From the NCBI RefSeq assembly GCF_001695855.1, contig NZ_MBSS01000018.1:22167-86166 (forward strand): a DNA stretch of 64,000 nucleotides, given 5' to 3'. Shown here one piece after another: positions 47,354-56,264 of the stretch. The DNA is from Ensifer sp. LC163. Lineage in GTDB: Bacteria; Pseudomonadota; Alphaproteobacteria; Rhizobiales; Rhizobiaceae. A program made the position numbers and the translations under genes. How positions within the stretch are numbered: the first letter of the stretch is position 1; each line of letters begins with the position of its first letter. The notes under the pieces were generated by a model, which was given only the letters and a program-made list of their open reading frames with translations, did no database searches and had not been told where the DNA came from.

Positions 47354-48235
47354 ATGACACTTTCTCTTTCGAGAAGGCTGGTGGTGTGCGCGCTGCTGGC
47401 AGGCGGGAGCTTTTCGGTATTTTCTTCTCCAGCAGCGGCCTTTGAACTGGCCGAGCAGGGAAAGCTGACGGTCGCCTTCACTGGCGATATGCCCGGCTCC
47501 GGCTGGCAGGACGGCACGCTGATCGGCTATGACGGCGAAATCATGCAGAAGGTCGCCGAAAAGCTCGGCCTTCAGGTGCAGCCCGCCCTGATGGAATGGT
47601 CGGGCACGATCGCCTCGGTCGAGGCAGGTCGCGTCGACGTGATGCTCGGTACGATGGGCTGGACGGAAAAGCGCACTCAGGTCATGAGCCTTTCCGAGCC
47701 GATCCACTACTTCAAGAACGGCATCATGCAGTCGTCCAAGACGAACTGGGACAAGCTGTCGGATCTCGAGGGCAAGAAGGTCGGCACGATCACCGGTTTC
47801 TCTTTCGTCCCGGAACTGAAGAAGATCGAGGGCCTGGAACTTTCGCTCTACGACACCTCCGACGCTGCCGTGCGCGACCTGATCGCCGGCCGCATCGACG
47901 CCGTCATCGGCGATCCGCCGGTCGTCTCCTTTGCGATCAAGCAGAACCCCGACTGGAACATGCATTTCCTCGCCTTTACCGACGCCAACCCCGATTTTCC
48001 GCTGCTCACGGGTCTCGGACAGGTGGTCTATGGCTTCAACAAGAAGAACGACGACCTACGCCAGAAGGTGGACGCCATCCTCGCGGAGATGTGGAAGACC
48101 TGCGAGATGAAGGCGATTGGCAAGCGCTACGGCCTCTCCGCCGACGTCTGGTACATGCCGGCTGGCGAGAACTTCCGCGCCGGTGTCGACCGCCCGGCGG
48201 ACTACAAGCTGCCTTCCTGCGCCACCGGCGACTGA
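47354..48235 (+). CDS. Amino acid ABC transporter solute-binding protein (family 3)
   Basis: 293 residues with a signal peptide of about 31 residues (ending SPAAAF). SBP_bac_3 blocks: LIGYDGEIMQKVAEKLGLQV, VEAGRVDVMLGTMGWTEKR, LIAGRIDAVIGDPP. It binds a polar amino acid or derivative in the periplasm. It is the first gene of a six-gene operon, separated from the ATPase gene by a hairpin. Confidence 0.92.
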   Translation: MTLSLSRRLVVCALLAGGSFSVFSSPAAAFELAEQGKLTVAFTGDMPGSGWQDGTLIGYDGEIMQKVAEKLGLQVQPALMEWSGTIASVEAGRVDVMLGTMGWTEKRTQVMSLSEPIHYFKNGIMQSSKTNWDKLSDLEGKKVGTITGFSFVPELKKIEGLELSLYDTSDAAVRDLIAGRIDAVIGDPPVVSFAIKQNPDWNMHFLAFTDANPDFPLLTGLGQVVYGFNKKNDDLRQKVDAILAEMWKTCEMKAIGKRYGLSADVWYMPAGENFRAGVDRPADYKLPSCATGD

Positions 48236-48246
48236 CACGCAGATCC

Positions 48247-48275
48247 GGGCGGTTGCCGCTCTGCGGTCACCGCCC
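48247..48275 (+). promoter_or_regulatory. Intercistronic hairpin after the binding-protein gene
   Basis: GGGCGGT ... ACCGCCC with an inner CCGC-TCT-GCGG stem, 11 bp in total, beginning 11 bases after the binding-protein stop. No T-tract follows. Confidence 0.72.
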
Positions 48276-48316
48276 AGCGCCGTCGCGATCAAGCAAACAA
48301 AACAAAGGGGAATGCC

Positions 48317-49069
48317 ATGAACCCGCTCCTGAGCGTGACGGGACTAACCAAGAGCTATGGCGCGGTCGAGGTCCTGAAGGGCATCGATTTCGACGTGGCG
48401 GCGGGCGAAAAGATCGCCTTGATCGGTCCCTCCGGGTCGGGCAAGTCGACCTGTCTGCGGTGCCTGAATTTTCTGGAAAAGCCGAGCGCCGGCGCGATCC
48501 ATCTCGATGGCGAGCGGATCGGCGTTCGCCTCGGCCGGCCGATGAGCGATCGGCAGCTTGCACCGCAGCGGGCCGAGATGGGCATGGTCTTCCAGCTCTT
48601 CAATCTCTGGCCGCATCTCTCCGTCACGGAGAATGTGGCGATAGCCGCGCGCAAGGTGCGAGGCCTGCCGGCGAAGGAAGCACAGGAGCTGGCGCTCGAC
48701 ATGCTGGCAAAGGTGCACATGACCCATCGCGCCGACGCCTCGCCGCTGGAGCTTTCCGGCGGCCAGCAGCAGCGGGTCGCCATTGCCCGGGCGCTTGCCC
48801 AGAAACCCAAGCTCATGCTGTTCGATGAGCTGACCTCGGCGCTCGATCCGGAACTGGTGCATGAGGTGCTGAAGGTGATGGAGGAACTCGCCGCGGAAGG
48901 GCGCACCATGCTGATCGTGACGCATGAAATCGCCTTTGCCCGTGACATCGCCGACCGCGTGCTGTTTCTCGATGGCGGCCGGATCGTCGAACAGGGGCCG
49001 GCGCGCGCGTTGATCCTTTCTCCACGGGAGCCGAGGACCCAGGCCTTTCTCCGACAGATCCGGCATTGA
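48317..49069 (+). CDS. Amino acid ABC transporter ATPase
   Basis: 250 residues: Walker A GPSGSGKST, signature LSGGQQQRVAIARALA, followed by the Walker B region LMLFDELTSALDPELV. The FDELTSALDP form (usually FDEPTSALDP) has Leu in place of the common Pro. It is of HisP/GlnQ type and serves the two following permeases. Confidence 0.93.
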   Translation: MNPLLSVTGLTKSYGAVEVLKGIDFDVAAGEKIALIGPSGSGKSTCLRCLNFLEKPSAGAIHLDGERIGVRLGRPMSDRQLAPQRAEMGMVFQLFNLWPHLSVTENVAIAARKVRGLPAKEAQELALDMLAKVHMTHRADASPLELSGGQQQRVAIARALAQKPKLMLFDELTSALDPELVHEVLKVMEELAAEGRTMLIVTHEIAFARDIADRVLFLDGGRIVEQGPARALILSPREPRTQAFLRQIRH

Positions 49070-49079
49070 GGGGCGTGTC

Positions 49080-49730
49080 GTGAGCGGACTTTCGACCTTC
49101 ACCATGATCCTCGAAGGATTGCTTGCCGGCGCCGGCGTCACGGTCGCCGTCACGCTGGCATCGCTTCTCCTCAGCGTTTCCCTCGGTTTCCTGCTGGCAA
49201 TTGTGCGGCAGTTCGGCAAGCGCCGCATGCTGCATGCCCTGATCGACGCCTATTGCGAGATCATGCGCAACATTCCGGCGTTGACCCATCTCTTCATCCT
49301 CTATTTCGGGCTGGCGAGCATCGGATTCCGGCTCTCGTCCATCTCTGCTGCAATCCTCGGCCTGGGGCTGATCGGCGGCGCCATCACCTGCGACCTTTTC
49401 CGCGCGGGTTTTGCTGCCCTGCCGAAAGGACAGGCGGAAGCGGCGCTCGCGGTCGGCTTCACGCCCTACCGGACGATCGTCGACATCCTCACCCCACAAG
49501 CCATGCGCATCGCCCTGCCTTCGCTTGGAAACTATGCCGTGCAGCTTCTCAAGGACACGTCGATCGTCTCCGCCATCGCCGCGCCCGAGATCATGTTCTA
49601 CGCGCGCTCGATGGTGACCTCCTCGTTTCAGACCACGCTGATCTACAGCACAGTCGCGATCCTCTACCTGGCGCTCGCCCTGCCGCTGATGCGGCGATCC
49701 GCATGCTCGAAACCCGGTACTCGAGGCTGA
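49080..49730 (+). CDS. Amino acid ABC transporter permease
   Basis: 216 residues from GTG 49080, HisMQ family with about five membrane spans; conserved IMRNIPALTHLFILYF and EAALAVGFTPYRTIVDILTPQAMRIALPSL. It forms a heterodimer with the next gene's product. Confidence 0.92.
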   Translation: MSGLSTFTMILEGLLAGAGVTVAVTLASLLLSVSLGFLLAIVRQFGKRRMLHALIDAYCEIMRNIPALTHLFILYFGLASIGFRLSSISAAILGLGLIGGAITCDLFRAGFAALPKGQAEAALAVGFTPYRTIVDILTPQAMRIALPSLGNYAVQLLKDTSIVSAIAAPEIMFYARSMVTSSFQTTLIYSTVAILYLALALPLMRRSACSKPGTRG

Positions 49731-49734
49731 AGAC

Positions 49735-50397
49735 ATGACCAATTTTATTCAACCCTATGCGGACTATGCCGGAGAGTGGCTGCCGGTGCTTCTGGAAGCG
49801 ATGGGTACGACGGCCTTGCTTTCGGTCTCGGCCTTCGCCCTGTCGCTGGTGTTCGGGCTTTTGCTGGCGCTTTGCCGCAACACGCGGTGGCGCGCGCTCC
49901 GGCGGTGCGTGGCGCTCTACGTCGCGGCCGTTCGCGGGGTGCCGCTCCTGGCCATCCTCTTCCTGCTTTATTTCGGGCTGCCGGGCATCGGCGTCACGTT
50001 CGATGCCTTCACCGCCGCCGTGATTGGGTTGGCGCTCGCCTTCGCCGCGCAGGTGGCGGAATTGTTGCGCGCCGGCCTCATGGCCATCCCGGCCGGCCAG
50101 CGCGAAGCAGCGTTCGCCGTCGGCTTCACGCCGTACCAGAGTTTTACGCTGATCGTGTTGCCGCAGGTGGTGCGCATCAGTGTCGCGCCGCTCATCGTCA
50201 CCTTCGTCTCGCTGCTCAAGGATTCCTCCCTCGCATCGCTGATCACCGTGGACGAACTGGTGCTGACGGGCCGTGCCATGGCGACGGAATACTTTCTGCC
50301 GCTGCACATCTATCTGGCGGTGGGCGTCTGCTACTTCCTGATCGCCTGGCCGTTCTCACTCCTTTCCAAGCGGCTTGCCCCTCCCGCGGCCCGCTAG
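49735..50397 (+). CDS. Amino acid ABC transporter permease
   Basis: 220-residue HisMQ permease: VRGVPLLAILFLLYFGLP and REAAFAVGFTPYQSFTLIVLPQ. It begins 4 bases after the previous stop. It is a paralogue of the upstream permease, as usual for polar amino acid importers. Confidence 0.92.
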   Translation: MTNFIQPYADYAGEWLPVLLEAMGTTALLSVSAFALSLVFGLLLALCRNTRWRALRRCVALYVAAVRGVPLLAILFLLYFGLPGIGVTFDAFTAAVIGLALAFAAQVAELLRAGLMAIPAGQREAAFAVGFTPYQSFTLIVLPQVVRISVAPLIVTFVSLLKDSSLASLITVDELVLTGRAMATEYFLPLHIYLAVGVCYFLIAWPFSLLSKRLAPPAAR

Positions 50398-50418
50398 CTC
50401 CAATCGAGAGACAAGACA

Positions 50419-51618
50419 ATGACGACTGCAAGACAGGACGGCGGCGCGGCACGGCGGCCGGTGATCCTCATGACGCCGGACATCGAGACCGCCGTCGGCG
50501 CGCCGACCGAAGCGATGTATGCGGTGCGGGCGAATTATGCCGAGGCGATCGGCGAGGCGGGCGGCACGCCGCTGATCCTGCCCTATGAAGCGCAGGCGCT
50601 CGCCGCGGCACTCGATCTGGCCGACGGCGTAATGATCACCGGCACGCTTCCCGGGGTAGAGGCCGGCTCAGAAAGGCGTTCGTTCGAGCAGACGCTCATC
50701 GAACATGCGATACGCACCGGAAAGCCGCTTCTCGGCATCTGCCACGGCATGCAGCTGATCGGTGAACGGCTCGGCGGCACCTTCGTCAAAAGCCTGCCCG
50801 GCTCGCTCGGTGAAGCCGTCGAACATTTGCCGAGCGCCGTGCCCGACCGCCTCGCCCATCCAATTCAACTGCAGCCGGCAAGCGTGCTCGCCGCAGCTCT
50901 CGATGGCCTCGAAACCGATGTGAATAGCCTGCACCGTCATGCCCTGACGGGCACCGGTCGCTTTCGCGTCATCGCCCGCGCCCCGGATGGGGTCATCGAG
51001 GCATTCGAGGGGGATACGCCGGGTTTCTGCCTCGGCATTCAATGGCACCCGGAATATCGCCTGAGCGATTTCGACCGGGCGATCTTCCGCATCTTCGTGG
51101 AACGGAGCGCCGACGGCGCATCGCGAAGGGATCAACCGGACGGGCCTTGTTCGGTGCGCGCCCGCCTTGCGGCGTTGGGACTTGCCTTGCCGGATGCTTC
51201 CGCGCCGCCCGGTGCTTTCGTCAGTGCAATTAGGACCGGCAATACCGTGACGGTCTCCGGGCAGGTGCCCTTGAAAGACAAGACTGCGCTCATGACGGGT
51301 CATCTGGGGGGCAGGGTGTCTCTCGAGGAAGGCCGCGAATGCGCCCGGTGGGCTCTACTCAACGCGCTCGCGCAACTGGAGCGCATCGCCGGCGGGCTGG
51401 ATCGGGTAGCGGGCTTCGTTCGACTTGCGGGCTACGTGGCCGCAACCGCGGACTTCACACAGCACGGTGCGGTGGTCGATGGCGCGTCGGAATTGCTGCG
51501 TGAGATCTTTCCCCGGTGCTGGCCGCATGCGCGTATCGCCGTCGGCGTCGGTTCGCTACCGCGGGGCGTGCCGGTGGAGATCGAGTTGACGGCGCTCATC
51601 GGCGATGCGGAGGGCTGA
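50419..51618 (+). CDS. Peptidase C26 amidotransferase-RidA fusion protein
   Basis: 399 residues in two parts. Residues 12-235 are a class I glutamine-amidotransferase-like gamma-glutamyl hydrolase (PuuD type): nucleophile Cys in LLGICHGMQLIGE and His-Glu in LGIQWHPEYR. Residues about 245-399 are a RidA/YjgF-type domain (SVRARLAALGLALPDASAPP, VSGQVPLKDK, ARIAVGVGSLPRGVPVEIEL). RidA proteins hydrolyse reactive enamines/imines; the conserved RidA Arg appears replaced in this divergent branch. It is placed between an amino acid importer and a FAD oxidase. The fusion is in one continuous frame without a stop. Confidence 0.85.
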   Translation: MTTARQDGGAARRPVILMTPDIETAVGAPTEAMYAVRANYAEAIGEAGGTPLILPYEAQALAAALDLADGVMITGTLPGVEAGSERRSFEQTLIEHAIRTGKPLLGICHGMQLIGERLGGTFVKSLPGSLGEAVEHLPSAVPDRLAHPIQLQPASVLAAALDGLETDVNSLHRHALTGTGRFRVIARAPDGVIEAFEGDTPGFCLGIQWHPEYRLSDFDRAIFRIFVERSADGASRRDQPDGPCSVRARLAALGLALPDASAPPGAFVSAIRTGNTVTVSGQVPLKDKTALMTGHLGGRVSLEEGRECARWALLNALAQLERIAGGLDRVAGFVRLAGYVAATADFTQHGAVVDGASELLREIFPRCWPHARIAVGVGSLPRGVPVEIELTALIGDAEG

Positions 51619-51622
51619 GGCA

Positions 51623-52831
51623 ATGCATATCGGCATTATCGGGGCAGGGGTCGTCGGCGTCGCGTCGGCCTATTTTCTGGCGCGGGCCGGACATCGCGTC
51701 ACGCTGATCGATGCGGAACCAGAGCCGGGAAAGGGCGCGAGCGCCGGCAATGCGGCGCAACTCTCCTGGGCCTACGGCGATGCCATGGCCTCGCCCGCCT
51801 TGCTGAAACATCTGCCGGGCATCCTGACCAACCGCGATCCCGCGTTTCGCGTCCGCCTGCGGCTCGATCCGGACTTCCTGCTATGGGGCCTGCGGTTTCT
51901 CGCCAACACGCCGTCATGGCGATGGTGGAGCAATACGAAGGATATTCTGAAACTCGCCGATGAATCCCGAAGGGAAATGGCGTTGCTTCTGGCGGAGGTG
52001 GATATCGCCTTCGACTACCGCGTTGCCGGCAAGCTGCATCTCTATCCGGACACGGCGAGCCTTTCTGCGGCGCGGCCGATCGTCGAACGCAAAAAGCGGC
52101 TCGGTCTCGACCAGCGCATGCTGTCGCGATCGGAAGCCGAGGCAGTGGAGCCGGCCCTGAAAGCCTATCAAGGCGAGATCGCGGGTGCCGTCTATACGCC
52201 CGATGATGCGCTCGGTGATGCGGCGGCGTTCTGCCGTCAACTGACGGCCGCCATGGTCAAAAAGTATGGCGTTTCACCATGCTTCGGCAGAAGGGTTGCT
52301 GGATTCGAGCAGCCCGGGGGGCGGCTCTTGGCCGTCCGGTTTGCAGATTGTGATCCGCTGCCGGTCGACGCCGCCGTCGTCACGGCCGGACCGTTGATCC
52401 GCACCCTTGCCGCCGCCCTCCCGGAAGCGCGGGGGATTCAGCCTGTCGCCGGCTATTCCCTGACCGTGCCGTGGCGGGAGGGAGCTCCCCGCGTCAGCCT
52501 GACGGATGTGAAGCGCAAGCTCGCCTTTGCGGCGATCGGCGAACGGTTCCGCGTTGCGGGCCTCGCCGACATCGAGAAGGCCGGCTCCGGCTTCACGTCC
52601 GACCGTTTCGCCATGCTGCGGGGGGCGGCCAATGCCGTACTACCCGGCTGCTTCGGGCAGGCGGAGTGGGAGTGGCGCTGGTCGGGCGAGCGCCCGATGA
52701 CACCATCCTCCCGGCCCCTCATCGTCAGGTCACAGAAAATCCACGGCGTCTACATCAACGCGGGACACGGCATGCTCGGGTGGACGCTCGCGCTCGGATC
52801 CGCAGGACGGATTGCAAGCTTGGTGGCTTGA
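51623..52831 (+). CDS. FAD-dependent D-amino acid dehydrogenase-like oxidoreductase
   Basis: 402 residues of the DAO/DadA family: N-terminal FAD motif IGIIGAGVVGVASAYFLARAGH, SAGNAAQLSWAYGDAMASP, and the C-terminal GVYINAGHGMLGWTLALGSAGR. It oxidises a D-amino acid or secondary amine to an imine, membrane-associated in the DadA type. ATG 51623 follows the fusion gene by 4 bases; the operon ends here. Confidence 0.9.
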   Translation: MHIGIIGAGVVGVASAYFLARAGHRVTLIDAEPEPGKGASAGNAAQLSWAYGDAMASPALLKHLPGILTNRDPAFRVRLRLDPDFLLWGLRFLANTPSWRWWSNTKDILKLADESRREMALLLAEVDIAFDYRVAGKLHLYPDTASLSAARPIVERKKRLGLDQRMLSRSEAEAVEPALKAYQGEIAGAVYTPDDALGDAAAFCRQLTAAMVKKYGVSPCFGRRVAGFEQPGGRLLAVRFADCDPLPVDAAVVTAGPLIRTLAAALPEARGIQPVAGYSLTVPWREGAPRVSLTDVKRKLAFAAIGERFRVAGLADIEKAGSGFTSDRFAMLRGAANAVLPGCFGQAEWEWRWSGERPMTPSSRPLIVRSQKIHGVYINAGHGMLGWTLALGSAGRIASLVA

Positions 52832-53035
52832 CCGTTCCCGAAGCCTGGCTGTCGGCCAAGTGGCGCGCTCGGTCGCCGGCAAGGCGGCTCGCACGATCAA
52901 GGTCGGCACCGTCTATCCGGCAACGACCGGCGTATTGCCGGCGTTTCCTTCCTGCATCGGCCGGAAGTTTCCCGATGTCGCCCTGCATGTGACGAGCGGC
53001 TCAACCAGCGACATCATCCGCTCGATCTCTACAGC
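52832..53035 (+). pseudogene. LysR regulator fragment
   Basis: Directly after the dadA-like stop, in another frame, about 65 residues match the end of a LysR linker and the first strands of its effector domain: ARTIKVGTVYPATTGVLPAF, FPDVALHVTSGSTSDIIRSI. There is no HTH and no C-terminal half. It ends abruptly near 53030, where unrelated sequence starts. Confidence 0.7.
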
Positions 53036-53330
53036 GCCCTGGTCACCACCTGGGTCGCGACCGCGACCAGTAGACTCGCCAAAGCCACGGCGGTCCCAAA
53101 TCTCGCCGCCGTCATCCGGCGCCAGCGGGCGCCATTCCAATCATAGCCCATCTGCTGCTCCGTCACGGGAAAAACCGCAATCCGGAGAGTTGGATTGCGG
53201 TTCCGAGTTGCCGGCGGGGGTCAGGGGGGCGACGGCAACCAACGAGAGCATGCCGTTCACTCGTTAAGTGAAGATTGCAAACTGGCCGCTCCTTTTCGCT
53301 ACTGAGAATCTACTGGGAATAAAGTGGATG
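53036..53330. other. Unassigned stretch after the LysR fragment
   Basis: Contains a short hydrophobic frame (about 53027-53146; ALVTTWVATATSRLAKATAV) that may be the tail of a lost membrane protein. Nothing else is recognisable. Confidence 0.35.
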
Positions 53331-53588
53331 TCAGCGAACCATTCGCGGGCTCACACTAGCCAGCATCTTGATAATGTCGTCCTCCAGTTTCTGGCAGAGA
53401 TCTTCATACTCTTGCATGGTCTTGGGGACTGGCATCAGTTGCTCGCGCAACTGATCGCGCTTCATAGCGGCACGGCCGTAGGCCTTCAGCAAGTCGTTGA
53501 TCGCAAGGAAGTGGGCATCGGAAATCTGTTTCCGGTGTCGTGGCAGCCGCATCATCATTCGGCTTCGCCCCACCTTTTCGAAATCCAT
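53331..53588 (-). CDS. Hypothetical protein with coiled-coil character
   Basis: 85 residues from ATG 53588 (GGAGCGGG ahead): AINDLLKAYGRAAMKRDQLR, then a helical, charged C-terminus EYEDLCQKLEDDIIKMLASV. The composition looks coding. It lies next to phage-lysis remnants, so a phage or plasmid accessory origin is possible. No function is recognised. Confidence 0.5.
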   Translation of the reverse strand: MDFEKVGRSRMMMRLPRHRKQISDAHFLAINDLLKAYGRAAMKRDQLREQLMPVPKTMQEYEDLCQKLEDDIIKMLASVSPRMVR

Positions 53589-53648
53589 CACCCGCTCCCC
53601 AATCTGTCGGCTGGGAAGATTGTCCTCCACCAAAATGAAAGTAGCAAC

Positions 53649-53760
53649 ATGAACATGAACCGACGCATCAACGCGGCGGGCCTGGCGTTCGTCAGGCGGT
53701 GGGAAGGCCCCGAAGACGAAGGCCTATCGGGACGTCGCTGGCATCTGGACCATTGGCTAC
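53649..53760 (+). pseudogene. GH24 endolysin fragment
   Basis: Opens MNMNRRINAAGLAFVRRWEG, the start of rhizobial phage-type lysozymes; the expected next block KAYRDVAGIWTIGY is present in the +1 frame (from about 53719). It is cut exactly after GY, where GHT should follow, by the mosaic repeat at 53760. So it is both frameshifted and truncated. Confidence 0.75.
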
Positions 53761-53863
53761 TGCATAATTCCTTAAATCGGAATCGATTTAAGGACAAAAT
53801 TATGTAGCAACTCAAAGTGTTACAGCGACCTTTGCGCGTCTAGATAGACGCGCGGCGCTGTAG
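53760..53863 (+). repeat. RIME-like two-palindrome element, copy C (complete)
   Basis: 104 bases with two hairpins. Hairpin 1: CCTTAAATCG (53770-53779), GAAT loop, CGATTTAAGG (53784-53793), with an outer TGCATAATT/AATTATGTA pairing. Hairpin 2: TACAGCG (53821-53827) with CGCTGTA (53856-53862), enclosing GCGCGTCT / AGACGCGC round AGAT. Size and two large palindromes fit RIME1 of Rhizobiaceae. It replaces most of an endolysin gene. Confidence 0.78.
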
Positions 53864-53911
53864 CGGCGTCCTGACGGACACGGAATGCGCGAGGCATGGG
53901 GCAGGGCGGTA

Positions 53912-54286
53912 ATGGCGTCCACAGAGACAGAGGCGGCTGTCCATCGCCAGCTTGGCGAACAGGCGGCGAGGATGCGGGCACTGCAAGACTGAATGCGCCG
54001 AAGCGGAGGGCGCGCTGACCGAGCGAAAGACAAGGCGACCGAAAGTCGGGTTGCAGTGCATCGCCATATGGATGAGCTTGTCGGTCGTGTCGGTCATTTC
54101 GAAACGTCCACGGCCACAATTGTTGCTGACGTGGCGGAGATGAAGCCGGTCGCCGATGACGTGAAACGATGGAAACGGATGGGTATCGGCGCGCTCGGGG
54201 TCGCAGGCATTCCCGCCATGGCGCTCGAGGTGAGTTTTGCCGAAGCGATCCGGCGGATCGTGTTCGTCATCATAGGGAAGGTCTGA
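53912..54286 (+). pseudogene. DUF1515-like phage/plasmid protein with in-frame TGA
   Basis: From ATG 53912, MASTETEAAVHRQLGEQAAR, MRALQD, then TGA at 53990-53992, immediately followed in the same frame by ATG 53993 and AKDKATESRVAVHRHMDELV, GRVGHFETSTATIVADVAEM, KPVADDVKRW and a C-terminal hydrophobic segment. This matches the DUF1515 layout (coiled-coil, then one membrane span) found beside endolysins in rhizobial phages. The stop is the only visible lesion; reinitiation at 53993 could give a 97-residue product. Confidence 0.65.
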
Positions 54287-54748
54287 AAAGAAACGGCCTC
54301 CAGCGTATGGAAAGAGGTCAGTTGCAACGGTAGGCGGGTCCCAGAGCGGTGCGGTATGGGGCCTGGGGGGCTTCGCTCTGGGACCACTCGCGCTTACGGC
54401 GGCGGGGCGGGCCGTTGTTCCGTAGGCGCTTTGCCAGCCCGAGTATGCATGGGGCGTGAGATTCGACAACGCACCTACGACCTTTGCCGGTCCGTGTCGG
54501 ACCAAGGTCCTACTACTGGCTGGGTTTTCCGCAGAAGTTCCATTTTCAGGTGAGCGTGGGATCAATCGTGCTCATGGAGGGCTCCTTCGAGCGTCGTCAG
54601 GACGCGCAACGAAAAGGATGACCTCCTTGGCGGAGGCCATCCTTGCACACGATCCCGACGGATCATCATCTGGATCGCTTTTGCGCGTGCACTAATATAA
54701 CCGTTAAAGCGCAGTATTGTTCCCGCAGTTAATGGGCGCGGCTATTGC
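54287..54748. other. No gene recognised
   Basis: 462 bases without a credible CDS. On the minus strand AAGGATG-CCTCC ... GGAGG-CATCCTT followed by TTTT (54611-54644) resembles a rho-independent terminator, but no minus-strand gene feeds it. Confidence 0.4.
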
Positions 54749-54910
54749 ATGGGCATCCGGTCAGAACGGCGACTTCGCGAGGAAGTCCACCTCAACCTTG
54801 CCTATCGCTGGTTCTGCCATCTCGGACTGGACGGCAAGGTACCGAACCATTCCTTCTTCTCGAAGAACCGTCATGGGCGGCCGCTTCAGGAACTGGTCGT
54901 GCCGGAATGA
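54749..54910 (+). pseudogene. Transposase fragment (DUF772, IS5/IS1182 type)
   Basis: 53 codons, MGIRSERRLREEVHLNLAYR, WFCHLGLDGKVPNHSFFSKN, RHGR, match the N-terminal DUF772 domain of DDE transposases. The upstream start and the whole catalytic domain are missing, and no terminal inverted repeats were found. Confidence 0.8.
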
Positions 54911-55063
54911 ATGCGTCCACACGGTGTTGGAGTTGGAGCTCATCGAGGAGTATAATTTGGAGCTACAACACTAGATTACGAGCGGAATACGAGCGGAAAA
55001 CTGCATTGTCCTTTTCTCCTCCCGCTCGCAAGGCGGGGAGGCCCATGCTTTCGGGAGGAAGAG

Positions 55064-56206
55064 ATGAAACGCAGATCGCAGATCAGGGGAAGCACGTCGC
55101 GCCGCAAATTCTTAAGCGGTGCCGCCTTGGCCGGTGCAGCGATGATCGCGTCACCAAGCGTCGTCAAAGCCCAGGGGCCTGTCAACATGCGTTGGCAGAG
55201 CACATGGCCCTCCAAGGACATATTTCACGAATTCGCGCTCGATTTCGCCAAGAAGGTCAACGACATGACCGGCGGCGACCTGAAAATCGAGGTGCTGCCG
55301 GCGGGCGCCGTCGTGCCCGCCTTCGGCCTGCTCGACGCGGTGTCGCAGGGGACGCTCGACGGGGGGCACGGCGTGGTCGTTTACCACTACGGAAAACAGA
55401 CGGCGCTAGCGCTGTGGGGCTCTGGTCCCGGCTTCGCGATGGACGCGAACATGCTGCTCGCCTGGCACAAATACGGCGGCGGCAAGGAGCTGCTGGCGAA
55501 GCTCTATGACTCTATCGGCGCCAGTGTCGTGTCGTTCCTTTACGGGCCGATGCCGACACAGCCGCTTGGCTGGTTCAAGAAACCCATAGCCAAGGCCGAG
55601 GATCTCCAGGGATTGAAATTCCGCACCGTCGGCATCTCGATCGATGTCTTCACCGCGCTCGGTGCCGCGGTTACCGCGCTGCCGGGTGGCGAAATCGTCT
55701 CGGCGTTGGACCGTGGCCTGGTTGACGCGGCCGAGTTCAACAACGCGTCGTCCGACCGGGTCCTCGGTTTCCCTGATGTCTCCAAGATTTGCATGCTGCA
55801 AAGCTATCACCAGAATGCCGAGCAGTTCGAGATCCTGTTCAACAAGGCGAAGTTTGATGGGCTGCCGGAGCAGATGAGGGCAATCATCACCAATGCGGCC
55901 GAGGCGGCTTCGCAGGACATGCACTGGAAAGCGATGGACCGCTATTCAAGAGACTATGTGGAAATGCAGACCACCGACAAGGTCAGGTTCTACAGGACGC
56001 CGGAAGCGATCCTCAAGACGCAACTGGAGGCCTACGACGAGGTCGTGAAGAAGAAGGCGGCGGAAAACCCGCTGTTCAAGGAAGTCATCCAGTCCCAAAT
56101 AGCCTTTGCGGGGCGGGTAACGCGATGGGAACAGGACACCGTCGTCAACCGCCGAATGGCCTTCGAGCACTACTTCGGAAAGGACGGGGCGGCAAAGGAT
56201 TTCTGA
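55064..56206 (+). CDS. TRAP transporter solute-binding protein (DctP family)
   Basis: 380 residues. The N-terminus TSRRKFLSGAALAGAAMIAS is a twin-arginine signal, so it is probably exported folded. Mature blocks: MRWQSTWPSKDIFHEFALDF, LPAGAVVPAFGLLDAVSQG and YGPMPTQPLGWFKKPI, as in the mannitol/chloroaromatic-type TRAP subgroup. GGGAGGAAGAG precedes ATG 55064. It is the first gene of the three-gene TRAP operon. Confidence 0.92.
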   Translation: MKRRSQIRGSTSRRKFLSGAALAGAAMIASPSVVKAQGPVNMRWQSTWPSKDIFHEFALDFAKKVNDMTGGDLKIEVLPAGAVVPAFGLLDAVSQGTLDGGHGVVVYHYGKQTALALWGSGPGFAMDANMLLAWHKYGGGKELLAKLYDSIGASVVSFLYGPMPTQPLGWFKKPIAKAEDLQGLKFRTVGISIDVFTALGAAVTALPGGEIVSALDRGLVDAAEFNNASSDRVLGFPDVSKICMLQSYHQNAEQFEILFNKAKFDGLPEQMRAIITNAAEAASQDMHWKAMDRYSRDYVEMQTTDKVRFYRTPEAILKTQLEAYDEVVKKKAAENPLFKEVIQSQIAFAGRVTRWEQDTVVNRRMAFEHYFGKDGAAKDF

Positions 56207-56209
56207 CGC

Positions 56210-56230
56210 CATCACCGGGCAACGGTGATG
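56210..56230 (+). promoter_or_regulatory. Intercistronic hairpin after the TRAP binding-protein gene
   Basis: Perfect 8-bp stem CATCACCG / CGGTGATG with loop GGCAA, 3 bases after the binding-protein stop. No T-tract follows. Confidence 0.75.
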
Positions 56231-56264
56231 CTTCTGACCAAGCTAAGGCTATCTGGAGGCACCC

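Noticed and set aside
54611..54644. Minus-strand terminator-like hairpin
   Set aside because: Good structure, but no upstream gene on that strand; not listed as a confident terminator.
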